This document shows, in pieces, positions 30,589 through 38,782 of a stretch of DNA of 54,334 nt. Position 1 is the stretch's first letter, and every line of letters begins with the position of its first letter. The stretch is taken from NCBI RefSeq assembly GCF_016863255.1, contig NZ_BOON01000055.1:1-54334 (forward strand), written 5' to 3'. A program made the translations under genes and the position numbers. The notes beneath the pieces were generated by a model. That model searched no databases and had not been told where the DNA came from. It saw nothing but the letters and a program-made list of their open reading frames with translations. The DNA comes from Planosporangium mesophilum. GTDB taxonomy: Bacteria; Actinomycetota; Actinomycetes; Mycobacteriales; Micromonosporaceae.

Positions 30589-31821
30589 GTGGACTTCACG
30601 CCGTCCAGCCGCTCCAGGGAGTACCTGGAGCGGCTGCAGGAGTTCATGCGCGCGGAGGTCGAGCCGGTCGAAGCCGCCTACCTCGCCGCACTGCGCGAGG
30701 GGGCTGACGACAACAGGGCCGACCGCTGGACGGTCTCCCCCGAGATCCGCCGCCTCCAGGAGAAGGCGCGCGACGCCGGCCTGTGGAACCTGTTCATGCC
30801 CGACGAGACGTACGGCGTAGGCCTGTCCAACGTGGAGTACGCGCCGCTGGCGGAGGCGATGGGACGGTCGGCGATCGCGCCGGTTGTTTTCAACTGCGCC
30901 GCGCCGGACACCGGCAACATGGAGGTGTTGTACCACTACGGCAGCGAGGAGCAGCGGCAGCGCTGGATGGTCCCGCTGCTGGAGGGGCGCATCCGCTCGG
31001 CGTTCTGCATGACCGAGCCGGACGTCGCGTCCTCCGACGCCACCAACATGGCCGCCACCGCCGTGCTCGACGGCGACGAGGTGGTGCTCAACGGCCGCAA
31101 GTGGTGGAGCACCGGCATCGCCCACCCCGACTGCGAGGTGCTCATCTTCATGGGCGTCACCGACCCGGGCGCCCACCGGTACCTGCGCCACTCGATGGTG
31201 CTGGTCCCTCGGGACACCCCGGGCGTACGGGTCGAGCGGATGCTGCCCACGATGGGCTTCTACGACGAGCCCGGCGGGCACGGCGAGGTCTCCTTCACCG
31301 ACGTCCGACTGCCGGCCAGCGCCATCATCGCCGGTCCCGGCCGGGGCTTCGAGATCGCGCAGGGCCGGCTGGGCCCGGGCCGGGTACACCACTGCATGCG
31401 CCTGATCGGCCTGGCCGAGCGCGCCCTCGAACTCGCGTGCCGGCGCGGCGTCGGCCGCACCGCGTTCGGCAAGCCGCTGGTCAACCTCGGCGGCAACCGT
31501 GAACGCATCGCCGACGCGCGGATCGCCATCCAGCAGGCCCGCCTGCTGGTGCTGCACACCGCCTGGCTGCTCGACACCGAGGGAATCGGGGCGGCGCTGT
31601 CGGCGGTCTCCCAGATCAAGGTGGCCGTACCCACCATGGCCCAGCAGGTCGTCGACATGGCGATTCAGCTGCACGGCGGCGCCGGCCTGTCCAACGACTT
31701 CCCGCTCGCCGGTGCGTGGACGACAGCGCGGGCCATCCGGCTGGCCGACGGGCCGGACGAGGTGCACCGCGGCGTCGTCGCCCGGCTGGAGCTGGCGCCC
31801 TACCTGGAGGAGGCGCGGTGA
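30589..31821 (+). CDS. Acyl-CoA dehydrogenase, ACAD10/ACAD11-like
   Basis: About 410 residues, FAD-dependent. AFCMTEPDVASSDATN and GRKWWSTG are flavin/substrate blocks. GPGRVHHCMRLIGLAERAL is the block typical of the ACAD10/ACAD11 group. The C-terminus has QLHGGAGLSNDFPLA and RLADGPDEVHR. In animals ACAD10/11 carry an APH-type kinase domain on the same chain and process 4-hydroxy acids through a 4-phospho-acyl-CoA. Here the kinase is a separate gene two positions downstream. GTG start with GGGAGG; its stop overlaps the SDR start (GTGA). First gene of the six-gene operon. Confidence 0.9.
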   Translation: MDFTPSSRSREYLERLQEFMRAEVEPVEAAYLAALREGADDNRADRWTVSPEIRRLQEKARDAGLWNLFMPDETYGVGLSNVEYAPLAEAMGRSAIAPVVFNCAAPDTGNMEVLYHYGSEEQRQRWMVPLLEGRIRSAFCMTEPDVASSDATNMAATAVLDGDEVVLNGRKWWSTGIAHPDCEVLIFMGVTDPGAHRYLRHSMVLVPRDTPGVRVERMLPTMGFYDEPGGHGEVSFTDVRLPASAIIAGPGRGFEIAQGRLGPGRVHHCMRLIGLAERALELACRRGVGRTAFGKPLVNLGGNRERIADARIAIQQARLLVLHTAWLLDTEGIGAALSAVSQIKVAVPTMAQQVVDMAIQLHGGAGLSNDFPLAGAWTTARAIRLADGPDEVHRGVVARLELAPYLEEAR

Positions 31822-32666
31822 GCGGGCAGCGGATCAGGGGCCGACGGGTACTGGTCACGGGCGCCGGATCCGGCCTCGGCCGGGCGATCGCGGCCCGGTT
31901 CGCCGCCGACGGGTGCCGGGTGCTGCTGACCGACGTGAACGCCGCCGCCGTCACCGAGGCGGCCGCCGCGCTCGGTGGGACTCCGGACGTCGCCGCCCTC
32001 CCCCTGGACGTCACTGACGACGACGCGTGGGCGCGAGCCCGGGCGTGGTGCGAGGAGAACTGGGGTGGGCTCGACATCCTGGTCAACAACGCCGGTGTCG
32101 CTGCGGCCGGGCGCATCGACGCGATCCCGGTCGAGGACTGGCGCTGGATCCTCGAGACCAACCTGATGAGCGCCGTCCGCGGCTGCCGCACCTTCGTACC
32201 GCTGCTCAAGGCCCAGGGCCACGGCCACGTGGTCAACGTGGCGTCGCTGGCCGGGCTGCTGACCCCGCCCGCGATGGGCTCCTACAACGTCACCAAGGCG
32301 GCCGTGGTCGCGCTGTCGGACACCCTACGCTCCGAGCTGACCCCCTACGGCATCCGTACCACGCTGGTCTGCCCCGGCTTCGTGCGTACCAACCTGGCCG
32401 CGTCCGTACGCAGCCCCGACCCGGCCATGGTGGACCTGACCAACAAGCTGGTCAACGGCTCCAAGTTGTCCGCCGAGGAGGTCGCCGCCCAGGTCGTGTC
32501 CGCCGTCAACCGTGGCCGCTACCTCGTGCTGACCGAGCGGGTCGGGCGGGTGGCGTGGCTGGCCAAGCGGTACGTCCCGGGACTGGTGCACCGCCAGACG
32601 GTGGCCGCGGCGCGGCGGCTGCGCGACCGCATCGAACGCGGCGCGCGGTCCGGGGCCGCGCAGTGA
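31818..32666 (+). CDS. Short-chain dehydrogenase/reductase
   Basis: About 282 residues. TGAGSGLG cofactor motif near residue 12, NNAG, catalytic Ser in NVASLAG and YxxxK in SYNVTKAA. The C-terminal extension (RVAWLAKRYVPGL, basic tail) suggests membrane association. The cofactor is probably NAD(P), substrate a hydroxyacyl or oxoacyl intermediate. GTG start overlaps the preceding gene by four bases, and its stop overlaps the next start in the same way, so it is tightly co-translated with the dehydrogenase and kinase. LvaD of the Pseudomonas levulinate pathway is a comparable partner. Confidence 0.9.
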   Translation: MSGQRIRGRRVLVTGAGSGLGRAIAARFAADGCRVLLTDVNAAAVTEAAAALGGTPDVAALPLDVTDDDAWARARAWCEENWGGLDILVNNAGVAAAGRIDAIPVEDWRWILETNLMSAVRGCRTFVPLLKAQGHGHVVNVASLAGLLTPPAMGSYNVTKAAVVALSDTLRSELTPYGIRTTLVCPGFVRTNLAASVRSPDPAMVDLTNKLVNGSKLSAEEVAAQVVSAVNRGRYLVLTERVGRVAWLAKRYVPGLVHRQTVAAARRLRDRIERGARSGAAQ

Positions 32667-33727
32667 CGGCCGACGGCGCCCGTCCGGTCCGCGACGAGGA
32701 CGCGTTCGACGTCGAGGCGGTCGCCGTCTGGCTGCGCGAACAGGTCCCCGATCTCACCGGTACGCCCGAGGTACGGCAGTTCGCCGGCGGCGCGTCCAAC
32801 CTGACCTACCTGCTGCGCTACCCGGACCGCGACCTGGTGCTGCGCCGGCCCCCGGCCGGCGCGAAGCCCACCTCCGGACACGACATGGCCCGCGAGTACC
32901 GGGTGCAGCGGCTGCTCGCGCCGGTCTACCCGTACGTGCCGGCGATGGTGGCGCTGTGCACCGACCACGCCGTGCTCGGCAGCGACTTCTACGTGATGGA
33001 GCGGGTGCCGGGCACCGTGCTGCGGTCCCGGCCCCCGGCGGACCTGGCGCTGGACGCCGGACGTACCCGTACCCTCTGCACCGACGTGGTCGACCTGCTG
33101 GTCGAACTGCACCGGGTGGACCCGGAAGCGGCGGGACTTCAAGAGCTGAGCCGGGGTCCGGGTTACGTCCAGCGGCAGGTCGCCGGCTGGTCCAAGCGCT
33201 ACCGCGCCGCGCGTACCCGTAACGTGCCCAGCTTCGAGCGTGTCATGGCCTGGCTGGCCGCCAACCAGCCCGACGACGTCGCCAGCCGCGTCATCCACGG
33301 CGACTTCCGGCTCGACAACGTGGTGCTCGGCGACGACCTAGCGCCGCGGGCGGTGCTCGACTGGGAGCTCGCCACGATCGGCGACCCGCTGATGGACCTT
33401 GGCAGCTCGCTCGCCTACTGGGTACAGGCCGACGACGACCGGGTCTTCAAGCTCACCGGCCGCCAGCCCACGTACCTGCCCGGAATGCTGCGCCGGGAAG
33501 AGGTCGTCGCGCACTACGCCGAGCGCACCGGCACGCCCGTCGACAACTGGACCTTCTACGAGGTCTTCGGGCTGTTCCGGCTCGCGGTCATCGCCCAGCA
33601 GATCTACTACCGCTACCACCACAAGCAGACCCGCAACCCCGCCTTCCGGCACTACTGGATCATGGTGGGCTATCTCGACTACCGCTGCCGGCGGCTGCTC
33701 CGCGCGGCCGCGCGGAAGGGCGACTGA
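32663..33727 (+). CDS. APH-type phosphotransferase (ACAD10/11 kinase-domain-like)
   Basis: About 354 residues. N-terminal lobe FAGGASNLTYLL, a VLRRPP strand, the catalytic loop HGDFRLDN (near residue 215) and the metal aspartate in VLDWELATIGDPLMDLG. The pattern matches phosphotransferases next to acyl-CoA dehydrogenases, such as LvaA, which phosphorylates 4-hydroxyvaleryl-CoA, and the kinase domains of ACAD10/11, rather than antibiotic-resistance enzymes. I infer phosphorylation of a hydroxyacyl-CoA. It overlaps both neighbours (GTGA upstream, TGATG downstream). Confidence 0.88.
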   Translation: MTADGARPVRDEDAFDVEAVAVWLREQVPDLTGTPEVRQFAGGASNLTYLLRYPDRDLVLRRPPAGAKPTSGHDMAREYRVQRLLAPVYPYVPAMVALCTDHAVLGSDFYVMERVPGTVLRSRPPADLALDAGRTRTLCTDVVDLLVELHRVDPEAAGLQELSRGPGYVQRQVAGWSKRYRAARTRNVPSFERVMAWLAANQPDDVASRVIHGDFRLDNVVLGDDLAPRAVLDWELATIGDPLMDLGSSLAYWVQADDDRVFKLTGRQPTYLPGMLRREEVVAHYAERTGTPVDNWTFYEVFGLFRLAVIAQQIYYRYHHKQTRNPAFRHYWIMVGYLDYRCRRLLRAAARKGD

Positions 33728-34431
33728 TGGGCGTGCTCTACCTGGTCCGCCACGGGCAGGCCAGCGGTAACGACGGAAGCTACGACGGGCTGACCGACCT
33801 GGGCCGCGAGCAGGCCCGAGCGGTCGGCGCCGAGCTGGCCCGCCGCGGGGTGGAGCCGGACCTGGTCGTGACCGGAGAACTGCGCCGTCAGCGCGAGACC
33901 GCCGATGAGTTACTCACGATGCTCGGCGAGCCAGCGGCCGGCTGGTCGGTACCGGTACGCAAGACCGACAGCCGCTGGGACGAGTACGACCACCTCGCTC
34001 TCCTGGCCGCGCACGAGCCCCGCCACCGGGACCCGATCGCCCTGGCCACGGACATCAGCACCGCTCCCCGACCGGGGCGCGCCCTGCAGGACCTGCTCGA
34101 CACCGCGCTGCGCGCCTGGATGACGGCGGAGGACCACGCGGGGTACGCCGAGACTTTTCCGGCGTTCCGCGCCCGGGTGCGGGCGGCTCTCGACGAGGTC
34201 ACCGCCGCCGGCCGGGCCACCGCCGTGGTGGTCAGCTCGGGCGGCCCGATCAGCGCGATCTGCGCCGGACTGCTGGGCGTACCGGCGGACGGCTGGCTCG
34301 CGCTCAACCGGGTCATCGTCAACACGAGCATCACCGCCGTCCTGATGGGCGGTCGCGGTGCCTCGCTGCTGACGTACAACGACCACGCCCACGTGGCCGG
34401 CGACGGACGCCGGCTGCTCACCTACCGCTGA
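33727..34431 (+). CDS. Histidine phosphatase-like protein lacking the second catalytic His
   Basis: About 234 residues of the phosphoglycerate-mutase-like superfamily. The N-terminal LVRHGQASGNDG carries the phospho-accepting His. The second conserved His (usually V-x-H-G-G) is Ser here (VVSSGGPIS). ELRRQRETADELL is the arginine block. The loss suggests altered or absent phosphatase activity; related actinobacterial proteins with SSGG or TSGG exist in my memory, so it may be a subfamily trait. Human ACAD10 also joins a phosphatase-fold (HAD) domain to kinase and dehydrogenase, a parallel worth noting. Start overlaps the kinase stop by one base. Confidence 0.85.
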   Translation: MGVLYLVRHGQASGNDGSYDGLTDLGREQARAVGAELARRGVEPDLVVTGELRRQRETADELLTMLGEPAAGWSVPVRKTDSRWDEYDHLALLAAHEPRHRDPIALATDISTAPRPGRALQDLLDTALRAWMTAEDHAGYAETFPAFRARVRAALDEVTAAGRATAVVVSSGGPISAICAGLLGVPADGWLALNRVIVNTSITAVLMGGRGASLLTYNDHAHVAGDGRRLLTYR

Positions 34432-34442
34432 GAGGTCGACAA

Positions 34443-35189
34443 GTGCGCCGCAACATCCTCATCACCGGAGCCAGCTCCGGGCTGGGTCGCGGGATGGCCC
34501 GCGAGTTCGCCGCCCGCGGTCGCAACCTGGCCCTCTGCGCCCGGCGGACCGACCGCCTGGAGGAGCTGCGCGAGGAGCTGCTCGCCGCCCACCCCGGCCT
34601 CACGGTGAGCGTCCGCAGCCTCGACGTCGACGACCACGACCAGGTCTTCGAGGTGTTCCGCGCGTTCCGCGCCGATCTCGGCTCGCTCGACCGGGTCATC
34701 GTCAACGCCGGAATCGGCAAGGGCCAGCCCATCGGCACCGGTTACTTCTACGCCAACGTCCAGACCGCCCGTACCAACGTGCTCGGCGCACTGGCGCAGT
34801 GCGAGGCCGCGATGGAGACGTTCCGTGAGCAGAAGGCCGGGCACCTGGTCGTCATCTCGTCGATGAGCGCGCTGCGCGGGATGCCGCGCAACATGACCGC
34901 GTACGCGGCCTCCAAGGCGGCCGTCGCGACGCTGGCCGAGGGCATCCGCGCCGACGTCCTCGGCACCCGGATCAAGATCAGCACGATCTACCCCGGGTAC
35001 ATCCGCTCGGAGATGAACGAGAAGGTGAAGAAGGCCCCGTTCATGATCGACACCGAGACCGGCTGCCGACTGCTCGCCGCGGCCATCGAGCGGGAGCCGG
35101 CCAAGGCGTACGTGCCGCGCTGGCCCTGGGCGCCGTTGTCGGTCGCCATGCGGGCGCTGCCGCTGTCGGCCGTGTCTCGGATGGCGTGA
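34443..35189 (+). CDS. Short-chain dehydrogenase/reductase, second of the operon
   Basis: About 248 residues. TGASSGLGRG, VNAGIGKG, catalytic Ser in ISSMSALRG and YAASK are all intact. The sequence TIYPGYIRSEMNEKVKKAPFMIDTETG follows the active site as in many acyl-lipid SDRs. GTG at 34443 with GAGAGG upstream. Its stop overlaps the next gene (GTGA). It probably works on a lipid-like or CoA-bound intermediate, given the operon. Confidence 0.9.
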   Translation: MRRNILITGASSGLGRGMAREFAARGRNLALCARRTDRLEELREELLAAHPGLTVSVRSLDVDDHDQVFEVFRAFRADLGSLDRVIVNAGIGKGQPIGTGYFYANVQTARTNVLGALAQCEAAMETFREQKAGHLVVISSMSALRGMPRNMTAYAASKAAVATLAEGIRADVLGTRIKISTIYPGYIRSEMNEKVKKAPFMIDTETGCRLLAAAIEREPAKAYVPRWPWAPLSVAMRALPLSAVSRMA

Positions 35190-36286
35190 CGATGACCCCC
35201 CGAAGCGGGGCTCACCGCCCCCACGTCCGGCCCGTCGTCTGGCACCCGCCGGCCTTCCCGGCCCGGGCGCGCCGCGCCGCCGGCGACACCCCGCTGCCGC
35301 CGGTCCGGCTGTTCCCGATCGTCGGCGCCGGCCCGGAGGATGTCGCCCTCGACGCCGAGGGTCGCATCGTCACCTGTGTCGAGGACGGCCGGGTGCTGCG
35401 GCTGTCCCCCCGTGGCACCGGCATGGACGGCGGCGGCATCGACGGCGGCGGCATGGACCGCGGCGGCATGGACGGCCGCGACGTCGAGGTGGTCGCCACC
35501 ACCGGCGGCCGCCCGCTGGGCGTCGAGGTCGACCGCGACGGCACGTACGTCGTCTGCGACGCGTACCGCGGGCTGCTGCGCGTCGACCCGGACCGCGGCG
35601 CGGTGACCGAACTGGTCGCCGCCGCCGAGGGGGTGGCCGGGAAACCGCTGGGCATCTGCGACAACGCGTCGATCGCCGCCGACGGCACGATCTGGTTCAG
35701 CGACTCCTCCAGCCGGTTCACGCTGGAGCACTGGAAGGCCGATCTGCTCGAGCACTCGGGCACCGGGCGGCTGATCCGCCGCGACCCTGACGGGCACACC
35801 GAGGTGGCCGTGGACGGCCTGCACTTCGCCAACGGCGTGGCGCTCGCCGCCGACGAGTCCTTCGTCGTGGTCATCGAGACCGGCGCGTACCGGCTGACCC
35901 GGCTGTGGTTGACCGGGCCGCGGGCCGGCACGGTCGACCGGCTGGTCGACAACCTGCCGGCGTTCGCCGACAACGTCTCGCTGGGAAGCGACGGGCTGTT
36001 CTGGATCGCGATGGCCTCGCCACGCAAGGCGATCGTCGACTGGCTCGCGCCTAAGCACCCGGTACTACGGAAGGCCGTCTGGGCGCTACCGGAGGCGCTC
36101 CAGCCCGGGCCCGCCGACACCGCCTGGGTACAGGCCGTGACCGCGACCGGGGAGCTGGTCCACGACCTGCAGGCGAGGGTGGACGGCTTCTCGATGGTCA
36201 CCGGCGTCCGCGAGCACCACGGCGTGGTCTGGCTCGGCAGCCTGCACGGTGAGGCCGTCGCGGCGTTCGACGTCCCGCCGGTCTGA
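35186..36286 (+). CDS. Strictosidine-synthase-like / SMP-30 six-bladed beta-propeller
   Basis: About 366 residues. Propeller blades are visible as repeats of GPEDVALDAEGRIVTC, GRPLGVEVDRDGTYVVCD, ICDNASIAADGTIWFSDSSS, FANGVALAADESFVVVIET and DNVSLGSDGLFWIAMAS. This matches the calcium-dependent lactonohydrolase superfamily (SMP-30, APMAP, strictosidine synthase-like). A lactonase or esterase role is possible and would fit entry of a lactone into the pathway; strict proof is lacking. A 15-bp repeat inserts glycine-rich residues (about 80-98). GTG start overlaps the SDR stop, with an ATG at 35192 as alternative. Last gene of the operon. Confidence 0.85.
   Translation: MTMTPRSGAHRPHVRPVVWHPPAFPARARRAAGDTPLPPVRLFPIVGAGPEDVALDAEGRIVTCVEDGRVLRLSPRGTGMDGGGIDGGGMDRGGMDGRDVEVVATTGGRPLGVEVDRDGTYVVCDAYRGLLRVDPDRGAVTELVAAAEGVAGKPLGICDNASIAADGTIWFSDSSSRFTLEHWKADLLEHSGTGRLIRRDPDGHTEVAVDGLHFANGVALAADESFVVVIETGAYRLTRLWLTGPRAGTVDRLVDNLPAFADNVSLGSDGLFWIAMASPRKAIVDWLAPKHPVLRKAVWALPEALQPGPADTAWVQAVTATGELVHDLQARVDGFSMVTGVREHHGVVWLGSLHGEAVAAFDVPPV
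35420..35479 (+). repeat. 15-bp tandem repeat, four units
   Basis: GGCATGGACGGCGGC and variants; encodes GMDGG, GIDGG, GMDRG, GMDGR in a loop of the propeller protein. Confidence 0.9.
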
Positions 36287-36303
36287 CCCGCCCCGGCCCC
36301 GAC

Positions 36304-36357
36304 GCGGGTCTTGGACACGTGCGCCGTCTCCAGGTCGCCTGAGTGTCCAAGACCCGC
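36304..36357. terminator. Perfect 15-bp inverted repeat with 24-base loop
   Basis: GCGGGTCTTGGACAC at 36304-36318 and its exact complement at 36343-36357, shortly after the operon end. It may be a terminator. The long loop and gene-like stem also suit a dispersed palindromic repeat. Confidence 0.5.
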
Positions 36358-36495
36358 AGGAGCGGCGGCGGGACGGCGGGCACCACACCGCCAAAAGCTT
36401 CCTAGGATCCTGGATGACCCGTTGGCGGGTGGCTTCGGTTTCAGGTGACGACGCACGGGTATCCGAACCGTCTTCGCTGAAACGGAAGGCCGGAC

Positions 36496-36897
36496 ATGGC
36501 GGAGCTGAGGTTCATCGAGACGGTCGCCGAGCGCGCCAGGGTCGCCGAGGACCAGGCCGCGTCCCTGACCGAGGCCACCCTGCGAACCCTGACGGAGCGG
36601 ATCACCGCCGGCGAGGCCGACGACCTACCCGCCCGACTGCCCGACCAGTTCCGCCCTCTCCTGATCAAGTTCACGGAGCCGGCCCAGGGCTTCCCGTACG
36701 AAGAGTTCATCGCACGGGTCGCGCAGCGCGCCGGGGTGGAGCACGACATCGCGGAGCGCGGCGTACGGGCGGTCCTCCAGACGATGCACCCCCTGGTCGG
36801 GGACCGGGAGTTCGACGAGGTCATGGCGCAGCTGCCGCACCAGTTCCGGGAACTGGTGCAGACGGCGCCCCAACAGCCGGCGCCCCGACGGCGCTGA
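36496..36897 (+). CDS. DUF2267 protein
   Basis: About 133 residues, one DUF2267 domain. FIETVAERARV, the central LPDQFRPLLIKF and the second half FIARVAQRAGV ... LMHPLVGDREFDEVMAQLPHQFRELV (ends cited only) show the internal repeat typical of the family. Soluble and helical, of unknown function; in actinomycetes often found with envelope and stress genes. The ATG at 36496 follows GGAAGG. A tandem form of the same domain occurs at 41252-42061. Confidence 0.85.
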   Translation: MAELRFIETVAERARVAEDQAASLTEATLRTLTERITAGEADDLPARLPDQFRPLLIKFTEPAQGFPYEEFIARVAQRAGVEHDIAERGVRAVLQTMHPLVGDREFDEVMAQLPHQFRELVQTAPQQPAPRRR

Positions 36898-36904
36898 ACC
36901 CGCG

Positions 36905-37243
36905 CTACCGCTGGACGGACCCGACCCCCAGCGCCTCGGCCACCCCGGCCGTGCGGAGCAGGTTCGCCACGAACGGGCTGGGGTTCGTGACCCTCATCGT
37001 GGCACCGACGCTGCGGGCGCTGCGCTGTACGTTGATCAGCGCGGTCAGGGCGGTGCTGTCCATAAACGTGACCAGTCCCAGGTCGATCACCACGGCCGGC
37101 GGCCGGAGGGCGACCACCCGGGACGCCAGGTCGTCGCGCAGCGTCGCGGTGGACGCGACGTCCAGCTCACCGCGTACGTCGACGACCATCGTGCCGTCCG
37201 CCAACCGGTGGGTGCTGATCTGTCCACCCACACCAGTGCTCAA
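36905..37243 (-). CDS. STAS-domain anti-sigma factor antagonist
   Basis: About 112 residues. VVDVRGELDVAS, the phosphorylatable Ser in FMDSTALTAL and a C-terminal helix match SpoIIAA/RsbV-type antagonists, which bind anti-sigma kinases when unphosphorylated. The TTG at 37243 has GGGGAG six bases upstream; the frame is open to a TTG at 37276. No anti-sigma kinase is adjacent. Convergent with the DUF2267 gene, seven bases apart. Confidence 0.85.
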   Translation of the reverse strand: MSTGVGGQISTHRLADGTMVVDVRGELDVASTATLRDDLASRVVALRPPAVVIDLGLVTFMDSTALTALINVQRSARSVGATMRVTNPSPFVANLLRTAGVAEALGVGSVQR

Positions 37244-37372
37244 AACCAACTCCCCGCGACGCTTCGCCTTCGGCAACCGTCGGCCATTACCCCGACCGTC
37301 GCTCCACCAAACACGGCGAAATGGTACGGCGATCTTCTCGGAGGCACGGGCCGGGCTGCGGGTGGCCGACGG

Positions 37373-37756
37373 CTAATCGACGCCGACCAGGTCGACCGTG
37401 TCAGGGTGGGCCGGCGGCAGCCCCAGCGAGTCGTCGACGCCGACCACGCCGAGGATACGCGCGGCGAAGGCGTTGACCGCGGTCAACCGCAGCTTCACCC
37501 CTACCTGCTGACAAATTCGCTGCGCGACGACGAGGGTACCGATGCCCGTCGAGTCGATGAAGTCCAAGCCACGGAGGTCGAGCCCGATGCAGGTGACCGC
37601 ACCACGGTTGAGGAGCGCGGATATCGCGGAGCGCAGCTGGTCTGCGGTGGCGAGGTCGAGTTCGCCCCGGACCGAGACGGTGACCTCGTCGGGCCCGACC
37701 TTCTCGACTGCGATCCGAAGCCTCGGCCTGCCCTGGGCAGCGGGGGCGTTGTCCAT
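37373..37756 (-). CDS. STAS-domain anti-sigma factor antagonist, second
   Basis: About 127 residues. VSVRGELDLATADQL, Ser in FIDSTGIGTLV and RLTAVNAFAARILG at the end. Same family as the gene downstream on the same strand. ATG at 37756 has no Shine-Dalgarno sequence; TAAGAT lies nine bases upstream, a possible leaderless or near-leaderless start. Confidence 0.88.
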   Translation of the reverse strand: MDNAPAAQGRPRLRIAVEKVGPDEVTVSVRGELDLATADQLRSAISALLNRGAVTCIGLDLRGLDFIDSTGIGTLVVAQRICQQVGVKLRLTAVNAFAARILGVVGVDDSLGLPPAHPDTVDLVGVD

Positions 37757-37765
37757 AGTTCGGCC

Positions 37766-37771
37766 ATCTTA
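37766..37771 (-). promoter_or_regulatory. -10 element TAAGAT before the second STAS gene
   Basis: On the minus strand, nine bases before the ATG at 37756, with no ribosome binding site in between. Confidence 0.3.
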
Positions 37772-37913
37772 GCCATACCGATCGGCCAGGGGCCCGGCAG
37801 CCGAACGGACGAGCCCGGAGGGGTGGGTCGTGGGTCCCCCGACGGACACCGTCGGACGGGCCGAGATGCGGCGGCCCGGTGCAATCAAGGTGGACGGTGG
37901 GTATGAGCGGAGG

Positions 37914-38276
37914 ATGGAGTTGAGATGGTCGACGTACGAGGTGCGCGGCATCACCGTCCTCGCGCTGACCGGCAGGCTTTGCGCGTCCACGGTACTGCTG
38001 CTTGAACCCGAGGTGGCCTGGCTGCTCACCCGCGAGCGGAAGGCCCTCGTGATCGACGTTGCCGAGGTCGAGGCGTGCGACTCGGCCGGGCTGGCGATGC
38101 TCGACGCCTGCGACCGGGCGGCCACCCTCGCCGGTATCGACCTGCGCCTGGCCTCCCCCAGCCGGTCCGTGCGCGAGGCGCTCCGCGGCCGGGGCCTGCT
38201 CTCCCGGCTGCGGGTGTTCGGCACTGTGGAGGGCGCCACCCGGGCCGACGCGGTGGACCTGCTGCCCGCCATCTGA
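37914..38276 (+). CDS. STAS-domain protein, third
   Basis: About 120 residues. ITVLALTGRLCASTVLLL, Ser in ACDSAGLAML and a RLASPSRSVREALR helix show an STAS fold, more diverged than the other two. The start is unsure. GGAGG (37909-37913) touches the ATG at 37914 and has better spacing to the TTG at 37920; a GTG at 37830 opens the frame further. It is divergent from the second STAS gene and leads toward the holin-like gene 69 bases on. Confidence 0.78.
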   Translation: MELRWSTYEVRGITVLALTGRLCASTVLLLEPEVAWLLTRERKALVIDVAEVEACDSAGLAMLDACDRAATLAGIDLRLASPSRSVREALRGRGLLSRLRVFGTVEGATRADAVDLLPAI

Positions 38277-38344
38277 CAGCCGAAGGTGTCAATTCATCAC
38301 GCTGTCAACGATTGACCGAAGCCCATCCTGGGCATCCCATAAGG

Positions 38345-38782
38345 GTGAACAGAGCTACGGTCACCGACCGGACAGGCGAACCGGGCGGCAACCCGTCCAC
38401 CGCCGAACTGGTCCAGCAGCTGTCCGAACAGGTCACCCGGCTGGTGCGCGACGAGTTGCACTCGGCACGGGACGAGTTGTCCGCCAAGGCCAAGCATGCC
38501 GGCATCGGCGCCGGCATGTTCGGTGGCGCCGGTGTCGTCGGCCTGTACGGCGTGGCGGCACTGCTGACCACTCTGATCCTGGTCTTGGCCCTGGTCATGC
38601 CCGCCTGGGTGGCGGCGCTCATCGTCTCCGTCGGACTGTTCGCCGCTGCCGGGGTAATGGCGTTGACCGGACGGAGCCGGGTCCGTCGGGTCGGCTCGAT
38701 CATGCCGGAGCAGACGATCGAGAGCGTCAAGGCCGATGTACGGACTGTGAGCCACGCAGTTCATGAAGGGAGACACCAATGA
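38345..38782 (+). CDS. Holin-like superfamily III membrane protein (Holin-X / DUF1469 type)
   Basis: About 145 residues. A cytosolic amphipathic start (STAELVQQLSEQVTRLVRDEL) is followed by two adjacent membrane helices (about 62-85 and 90-112) and a charged tail. This is the actinobacterial holin-X type, common in non-phage stress operons, so I do not take it as prophage evidence. GTG start with AAGG directly adjacent; a leaderless start is possible. Its stop overlaps the DUF3618 start (ATGA). Confidence 0.82.
   Translation: MNRATVTDRTGEPGGNPSTAELVQQLSEQVTRLVRDELHSARDELSAKAKHAGIGAGMFGGAGVVGLYGVAALLTTLILVLALVMPAWVAALIVSVGLFAAAGVMALTGRSRVRRVGSIMPEQTIESVKADVRTVSHAVHEGRHQ

Noticed and set aside
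32663-33727. Aminoglycoside resistance gene
   Set aside because: The APH fold is present, but its place between an ACAD10/11-like dehydrogenase and SDR genes points to acyl-CoA metabolism.
38345-38782. Prophage remnant based on the holin-like protein
   Set aside because: This holin superfamily III type is a normal actinobacterial envelope protein; no phage structural, lysis or integrase genes are nearby.
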